Shown piece by piece: positions 7,213-10,023 of a stretch of 10,023 bases of DNA. A model generated the notes under the pieces. It did not search any database and was not told the origin of the DNA. It worked only from the letters and a program-made list of their open reading frames with translations. The position numbers and the translations under genes were made by a program. The DNA is taken from positions 1 to 10,023 of the forward strand of contig JALWKG010000352.1 of the NCBI GenBank assembly GCA_027081565.1, written 5' to 3'. The stretch comes from Helicobacteraceae bacterium. GTDB lineage: Bacteria; Campylobacterota; Campylobacteria; Campylobacterales; Sulfurimonadaceae. Each line of letters opens with the position of its first letter. The first letter of the stretch is position 1.

Positions 7213-8264
7213 TGCGCCGTGTAGAGGTAGAGTCCTTTGTTAAAAGCTTTATACTTTTTTTTACCTCTTTAGGTCTGCTGATCACAACACTTTTTTATAT
7301 AAACTATACCCAAGAGGTTAAGACTCTTGAAGAGCGTCTTTTTGCAGAGATGCGGGTCTGTAGTTATGACTTGAAGTGTGAGCAGTTTTCTATAGACTTT
7401 GTTCCCTTGAAGGATCAAGAGAATTATAAGCTCCTTAAAACAGATGGCCTGAGTGCTTTTTTCCCCATACCGGGGTCGCGTGAGTTTGTCATGGAGATCA
7501 AGCTTGATGCAAAAGCCTTACAAAAATATGTAGCAACACTTCAAAGATCAGCACTGTGGCGTCTGTCGGGAACGATGTTAGTGGTATTACTTCTTTCTAT
7601 TGTTTTCTCACTCTATGCACTCTATCCACTGCGTAATGCTTTGAGTCTGACTCAAGAGTTTATCAAAGACATCTTGCATGACTTCAACACCCCTTTGGGC
7701 GCACTCCGACTTAACAGTGCCATGTTAAAACGAGAGATCGGTGACAATACCAAGGTCGATCGTATAGAACAGAGCGTTCAAAATGTGTTAGACCTGCAAG
7801 AGAACCTCAGAGCCTATCTAAACAATCATGAAGCACAAAAAGAGCGCTTTAGGCTCAAAAGTCTGGTAGAAGAGCGGGTGGAACTGTTGTCCAAGAGTTA
7901 TGCAGACATAAGTTTTAAAGTTGAGATCGATGCGGTGACCCTGTTGAGCAACAAGGCTGCGCTGCAACGTGTGCTGGATAACCTCCTCACCAATGCTTGT
8001 AAATATAACAAGCCTAAGGGCAGTGTGACGTTACGGTATGAGGAAGATAAGAAGCAGTTACAGATCATAGACACGGGTAAGGGTGTTAAAGATCCTAAAC
8101 GTATTTTTGAGCGTTTTTATAAAGAGCAGGAGCGTGGGATAGGGATCGGGTTACATATAGTGAAAAAGCTTTGTGATGAGTTAGGGATCAAGATCTTGGT
8201 CGAGAGTGAAGCAGGGGTAGGCAGTACCTTTACGCTTGAGTTGCATAAACTGGTAGCGTCCTAA
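7212..8264 (+). CDS. Membrane sensor histidine kinase partner of the response regulator
   Basis: A 350-residue inner-membrane kinase starting at GTG 7212, which shares its G with the regulator's TAG stop; AAGGAG (7201-7206) lies 5 bp upstream. TM1 is about residues 12-31, a compact periplasmic segment about 32-113 carries C50 and C56 (C-SYDLK-C), and TM2 is about 114-137. No complete HAMP domain is evident. Dimerisation helix: H156 in ILHDFNTPLGALRL, an H-D-F-N-T-P variant of the common H-E-x-R-T-P box. Catalytic ATPase domain: N-box N257/N261 (LDNLLTNACKYNK), G1 box D287-T-G-K-G, F-box IFERFYKEQ, G2 box RGIGIGLHIVKKL. All catalytic elements are present, so it should be active. The two periplasmic cysteines could bind metal or form a redox-sensitive disulfide; that is inference. 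Its TAA stop lies inside CTAACAG, at the edge of the next promoter region. Confidence 0.93.
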   Translation: MRRVEVESFVKSFILFFTSLGLLITTLFYINYTQEVKTLEERLFAEMRVCSYDLKCEQFSIDFVPLKDQENYKLLKTDGLSAFFPIPGSREFVMEIKLDAKALQKYVATLQRSALWRLSGTMLVVLLLSIVFSLYALYPLRNALSLTQEFIKDILHDFNTPLGALRLNSAMLKREIGDNTKVDRIEQSVQNVLDLQENLRAYLNNHEAQKERFRLKSLVEERVELLSKSYADISFKVEIDAVTLLSNKAALQRVLDNLLTNACKYNKPKGSVTLRYEEDKKQLQIIDTGKGVKDPKRIFERFYKEQERGIGIGLHIVKKLCDELGIKILVESEAGVGSTFTLELHKLVAS

Positions 8265-8269
8265 CAGCA

Positions 8270-8288
8270 CTCACACTTCGCTAACACT
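8270..8288 (+). promoter_or_regulatory. Second tandem direct repeat, putative response-regulator operator for the small genes
   Basis: CTCACACT (8270-8277), TCG, CTAACACT (8281-8288), with the same 11-bp repeat and the same 7-bp gap to the -10 box as the site before the response regulator. Additional imperfect half-sites CTAACAG (8261-8267, overlapping the kinase stop) and CTAACAG (8300-8306) flank it. This gives the small genes their own activatable promoter inside the cluster. Confidence 0.6.
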
Positions 8289-8292
8289 CTTG

Positions 8293-8301
8293 TGCGATAC
8301 T
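8293..8301 (+). promoter_or_regulatory. Candidate extended -10 of the small-protein genes
   Basis: TGC followed by GATACT (four of six matches to TATAAT) lies 7 bp after the tandem site. A weak -10 with an activator site in the -35 position suggests strong dependence on the regulator. The predicted start is near 8308, giving a leader of about 36 bases. Confidence 0.5.
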
Positions 8302-8310
8302 AACAGTATC
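8296..8310. promoter_or_regulatory. Dyad overlapping the -10 and predicted start
   Basis: GATACT-AAC-AGTATC is a perfect 6-bp inverted repeat spanning the putative -10 box and transcription start. It could be a repressor site, or chance. Confidence 0.3.
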
Positions 8311-8311
8311 A

Positions 8312-8328
8312 AAAGCCAAAAAGGCTTT
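8312..8328 (+). promoter_or_regulatory. Short leader hairpin before the first Met/Gln/His-rich gene
   Basis: AAAGCC, loop AAAAA, GGCTTT: a perfect 6-bp stem in the 5' leader, ending six bases before the GGA of the ribosome site (8335-8337; ATG at 8344). There is no U-tract, so it is not a terminator. It may affect mRNA stability. Confidence 0.35.
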
Positions 8329-8343
8329 AAAAAAGGAAAGACC

Positions 8344-8823
8344 ATGAAGAAGATCACACTAAGTACATTAACACTGATTTTACTTGGAACACTCACTACC
8401 AGTATGGCAGATACTATGCCAACAACAGAGCAGAGTGCTACACAGATGCAGACACAAAGCCAAGAAGCGCGACAACAACATGTAGAAAAGATGAATCAGT
8501 TGAAAGAGAAGATGGCAGAGATGTCTTCTGCAGAGCGTGAAGTAGCTATGAAGCAGATGCGTTCACAGATGCAAGAACATGGTGAGCAGCATGATGGTGC
8601 TCATGAACACAATGGAGCAGGAGAGATGTCTCATACCCGCAATATAACACAGCAACGTAGTCGTACCCAAGAGATGCAGCATAGTGAGCAGATGAAACAG
8701 GGCCAGCAGATGGCACAGCATCAGCGTGGTGAACAGATGATGAAAGAGCATCAAATGACAGAAGAGATGATGCAGATGCAGAGCACTCAGGAGAGTATGG
8801 GAGATAGAACTTCAAACCATTAA
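8344..8823 (+). CDS. Met/Gln/His-rich small periplasmic protein, paralogue 1
   Basis: A 159-residue exported protein of no family I can name. The ATG at 8344 is chosen because AAGGAAAG precedes it by a normal spacing and the frame then opens with a signal peptide, MKKITLSTLTLILLGTLTTSMA (22 residues, cleavage after S-M-A). The mature 137 residues contain, by my count, 19 Met, about 27 Gln and 10 His, and no Cys, Phe, Tyr or Trp. It is strongly hydrophilic and probably helical. The region about 45-77 (KMNQL..AEMSSAER..MKQMRSQMQ) and a later QHQRGEQMM are shared with the next gene. A His-rich stretch H-G-E-Q-H-D-G-A-H-E-H lies between them. The position after a two-component system and the E-M-S-S-A-E-R helix recall Spy/CpxP/ZraP-type stress proteins, but the LTxxQ motif is not clearly present. 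A metal-binding (copper, nickel, zinc) role is equally plausible. Confidence 0.8.
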   Translation: MKKITLSTLTLILLGTLTTSMADTMPTTEQSATQMQTQSQEARQQHVEKMNQLKEKMAEMSSAEREVAMKQMRSQMQEHGEQHDGAHEHNGAGEMSHTRNITQQRSRTQEMQHSEQMKQGQQMAQHQRGEQMMKEHQMTEEMMQMQSTQESMGDRTSNH

Positions 8824-9116
8824 AACTGCCTATAGATGCTCTTTGTGTCATAATAACACTGTATTATGCCTAGTGGTGTAATGGATTAAGGAAATTACTG
8901 ATGAACAAAATAAACTTTTATCTTTTTATCTTTATGTTACTTGGCATGGTGAGCAGTGTTTATGCAGAGGTCTCTGTAGATGCCCAACTGCGTGCTATTC
9001 AGGCGGCACCGGCGTCTGAACGGGTAGAACTTATGAACCAGTTTAAGCAGCGACTCGCAGAGATGAATGCCCAAGAACGTGCAGAAGTGATCACAAAGAT
9101 GCGTTCACAGATGCAA
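8555..9116 (+). repeat. Identical 20-bp segments in the two paralogous genes
   Basis: AGATGCGTTCACAGATGCAA occurs at 8555-8574 and 9097-9116, coding for the shared K-x-M-R-S-Q-M-Q motif. A second near-identical stretch coding QHQRGEQ lies at about 8716-8736 and 9219-9239 with one base different. They mark a tandem gene duplication with strong conservation of two short motifs. Confidence 0.8.
8849..8868. other. AT-rich inverted repeat between the paralogues
   Basis: CATAATA, loop ACACTG, TATTATG: a perfect 7-bp stem in the 77-bp gap. There is no U-tract, so read-through into the next gene is likely. It contains one TAACACT heptamer (8854-8860) and a TATTAT (8862-8867) that could act as a -10 box, but not in the tandem layout seen at the two better promoters. 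Confidence 0.4.
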
Positions 9117-9326
9117 AAACAGCAGTCAGAACACAAAAGTGAGATGCAAGAGCATCAAAAGAGTCGACAAGAGCAGATGCAACACTCTGAAAAGATGCAG
9201 CGTATGGAACAGATGCAGCAGCACCAGCGTGGTGAACAGTATATGAACAAAGAGATGAATCAGCAGATGGGTGAGCACCAAGGTGAAAACTTTCAGATGC
9301 AAGAGATGGAAAACAGAACACGGTAG
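8901..9326 (+). CDS. Met/Gln-rich small periplasmic protein, paralogue 2
   Basis: A 141-residue exported protein homologous to the preceding one. AAGGAA (8888-8893) precedes the ATG. The signal peptide is MNKINFYLFIFMLLGMVSSVYA (22 residues, cleavage after V-Y-A). The mature protein starts with a more ordinary helix (VDAQLRAIQAAPASERVELM), followed by the shared core QFKQRLAEMNAQER and TKMRSQMQ. The tail is Gln/Met/Glu-rich with QQHQRGEQYMNKEM. By my count 14 of 119 mature residues are Met; His is less frequent than in paralogue 1, and there is no Cys. It probably shares a transcript with the upstream gene (77-bp gap, no good terminator). The core resembles the helix-rich Spy/CpxP class in style only; function unknown. 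The E-R-x-x-(L/A)-M-(N/K)-Q pattern suggests an amphipathic helical bundle or coiled coil. Confidence 0.8.
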   Translation: MNKINFYLFIFMLLGMVSSVYAEVSVDAQLRAIQAAPASERVELMNQFKQRLAEMNAQERAEVITKMRSQMQKQQSEHKSEMQEHQKSRQEQMQHSEKMQRMEQMQQHQRGEQYMNKEMNQQMGEHQGENFQMQEMENRTR

Positions 9327-9348
9327 TACTTTGAAGAAATGACCTTGT

Positions 9349-9375
9349 GAACTCCTGCCTACACAGGAGTGACGA
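9349..9375. repeat. REP-like palindromic intergenic element
   Basis: ACTCCTG (9351-9357), loop CCTACA, CAGGAGT (9364-9370) form a perfect 7-bp stem, followed by GACGAAA. The layout TCCTGCCT-x-C-x-CAGGA-x-TGACG matches the short repetitive extragenic palindromes found in many proteobacterial genomes, where the arms are usually ATTCCTG/CAGGAAT. No U-tract follows. It may be a dispersed repeat moved by a REP-associated transposase elsewhere in the genome. Confidence 0.5.
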
Positions 9376-9396
9376 AAACAGTTACTTTAGAGAGAC

Positions 9397-9415
9397 TTTT
9401 CAGTGTTACTGAAAA
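9397..9415 (+). promoter_or_regulatory. Hairpin abutting the ribosome site of the outer-membrane protein gene
   Basis: TTTTCAGT, loop GTT, ACTGAAAA: a perfect 8-bp stem directly before the ribosome site AAGGAAG (9416-9422), itself 5 bp before the ATG at 9428. It could influence access to the ribosome site. On the minus strand the same dyad contains TAACACT (9403-9409), the regulator half-site core, in reverse orientation. Confidence 0.4.
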
Positions 9416-9427
9416 AAGGAAGATAAT

Positions 9428-10023
9428 ATGTTACGTATCTTAACGGCTATGGTCATGTGCAGTGCCCTTGTATGGGGATACAGCGACCTGGACATGGATG
9501 GTGTTGAAGACAGTGTTGATCGGTGTCCTAACACCTCTCTGCTGGAGTTGGTAGACATTAATGGCTGTACTATAAAAAACTTGGGTAATCCCCACCACTC
9601 TGATGTTATCCTGGGTGTAAGTTACTCACAGATCAACCCAACAACTCAAGAGAAGACAGACACCTATGCTGCGTCACTACAGGCAGACTACTACTATAAA
9701 GCATTTTCTCTACAGCTCTCTACAGCCTATTTTGACTCAGAGAGCAGTATTACCTCGACGAAGGGAACTACCGACACATTTTTAGGTGCTTACTATCAGT
9801 TCACTCCTTTTTCTACACTAAATGTACGTTTAGGCGGGGGCCTATTGCTGCCTACCTATGATGCAGATAACAACCTTTTAGACTACACTGCCTCGGCCAG
9901 TTTAAGTTACCTGCTCAACAACTTCAACTTTTTTGGAAGTTACAGCTACACCATCATCAACGATGAAACCATAAACTATACAAATGTTAACAACAATCCA
10001 GTTTCTATAAGCTATGCAAATAC
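9428..10023 (+). CDS. TSP3-containing outer-membrane beta-barrel protein (C-terminus beyond window)
   Basis: The first 198 residues of an exported protein running off the right edge. MLRILTAMVMCSALVWG is a signal peptide. Residues 20-47 are one thrombospondin-type-3 calcium-binding repeat (DLDMDGVEDSVDRCPNT then VDINGC, with C33 and C47). From about residue 58 the sequence is alternating amphipathic beta-strand with tyrosines and short polar turns (VILGVSYSQI, ASLQADYYY, FSLQLSTAYF, DTFLGAYYQFTPF, LNVRLGGGLLL, TASASLSYLL, NFFGSYSYTI), as in an outer-membrane barrel. In many proteins TSP3 repeats precede an OmpA peptidoglycan-binding domain, but here a barrel follows directly. The ATG at 9428 has AAGGAAG 5 bp upstream. 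A gap of 101 bp with a REP-like element separates it from the small genes, so co-transcription is uncertain. Specific family and cargo not recognised. Confidence 0.75.
   Translation, partial: MLRILTAMVMCSALVWGYSDLDMDGVEDSVDRCPNTSLLELVDINGCTIKNLGNPHHSDVILGVSYSQINPTTQEKTDTYAASLQADYYYKAFSLQLSTAYFDSESSITSTKGTTDTFLGAYYQFTPFSTLNVRLGGGLLLPTYDADNNLLDYTASASLSYLLNNFNFFGSYSYTIINDETINYTNVNNNPVSISYAN

Noticed and set aside
8546..8851. Minus-strand open frames opposite the Met/Gln-rich genes (also 8563-8754 and 9091-9321)
   Set aside because: Reading CAG/ATG-rich DNA backwards gives long stop-free Leu/His/Ser runs; there is no start context and the composition is an artefact of the opposite strand.
8555..9239. 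Repeated short segments that could suggest a CRISPR-like or minisatellite array
   Set aside because: Only two copies, each in frame in paralogous genes at homologous positions, so gene duplication explains them.

Overview
The window reads as chromosomal DNA of a Gram-negative bacterium with AT-leaning codon use. It is most likely a member of the Campylobacterota of the Sulfurovum/Sulfurimonas/Sulfuricurvum kind. The reasons are an OmpP1/FadL porin, large Ig-like lipoproteins, a thrombospondin-type-3-bearing outer-membrane protein, compact OmpR-type two-component genes, and promoters with good -10 boxes but no recognisable -35 boxes. The taxonomic call is an inference from gene style, not from a marker gene. 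Nearly every product is predicted to be exported, so this is an envelope-directed region.

Layout. Positions 2-52 hold the last 16 codons of a rightward gene (possibly recJ). It converges on a leftward OmpP1/FadL-family porin (1335 to 211). A divergent promoter region (1336-1577) separates the porin from a rightward 1097-residue lipoprotein built of carboxypeptidase-regulatory-like and SbsA-type Ig-like domains (1578-4871). Two successive strong dyads (4890-4962) follow, then a second lipoprotein, a six-unit NHL-type beta-propeller (5000-6271). A spacer of about 300 bp without a gene (6272-6567) leads to an OmpR-type response regulator (6568-7212) and a histidine kinase (7212-8264) that overlap by one base. 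After these come two paralogous, signal-peptide-bearing Met/Gln/His-rich small proteins (8344-8823 and 8901-9326), a REP-like palindrome, and the start of a TSP3-domain plus beta-barrel outer-membrane protein (9428 to the window edge).

The most coherent unit is 6531-9326. The same tandem heptad-like site, (C/T)T(A/C)ACACT-N3-CTAACACT, lies exactly 7 bp before a -10 box both upstream of the response regulator and upstream of the first Met/Gln/His-rich gene. This suggests that the regulator activates its own operon and the small periplasmic proteins. The likely picture is an envelope-stress or metal-responsive circuit: a sensor kinase with a short periplasmic domain carrying two cysteines, a regulator, and two small hydrophilic periplasmic effectors of unrecognised family, possibly joined by the downstream outer-membrane protein. 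The response-regulator promoter also implies a leaderless mRNA. The stimulus and the biochemical role of the small proteins cannot be read from the sequence.
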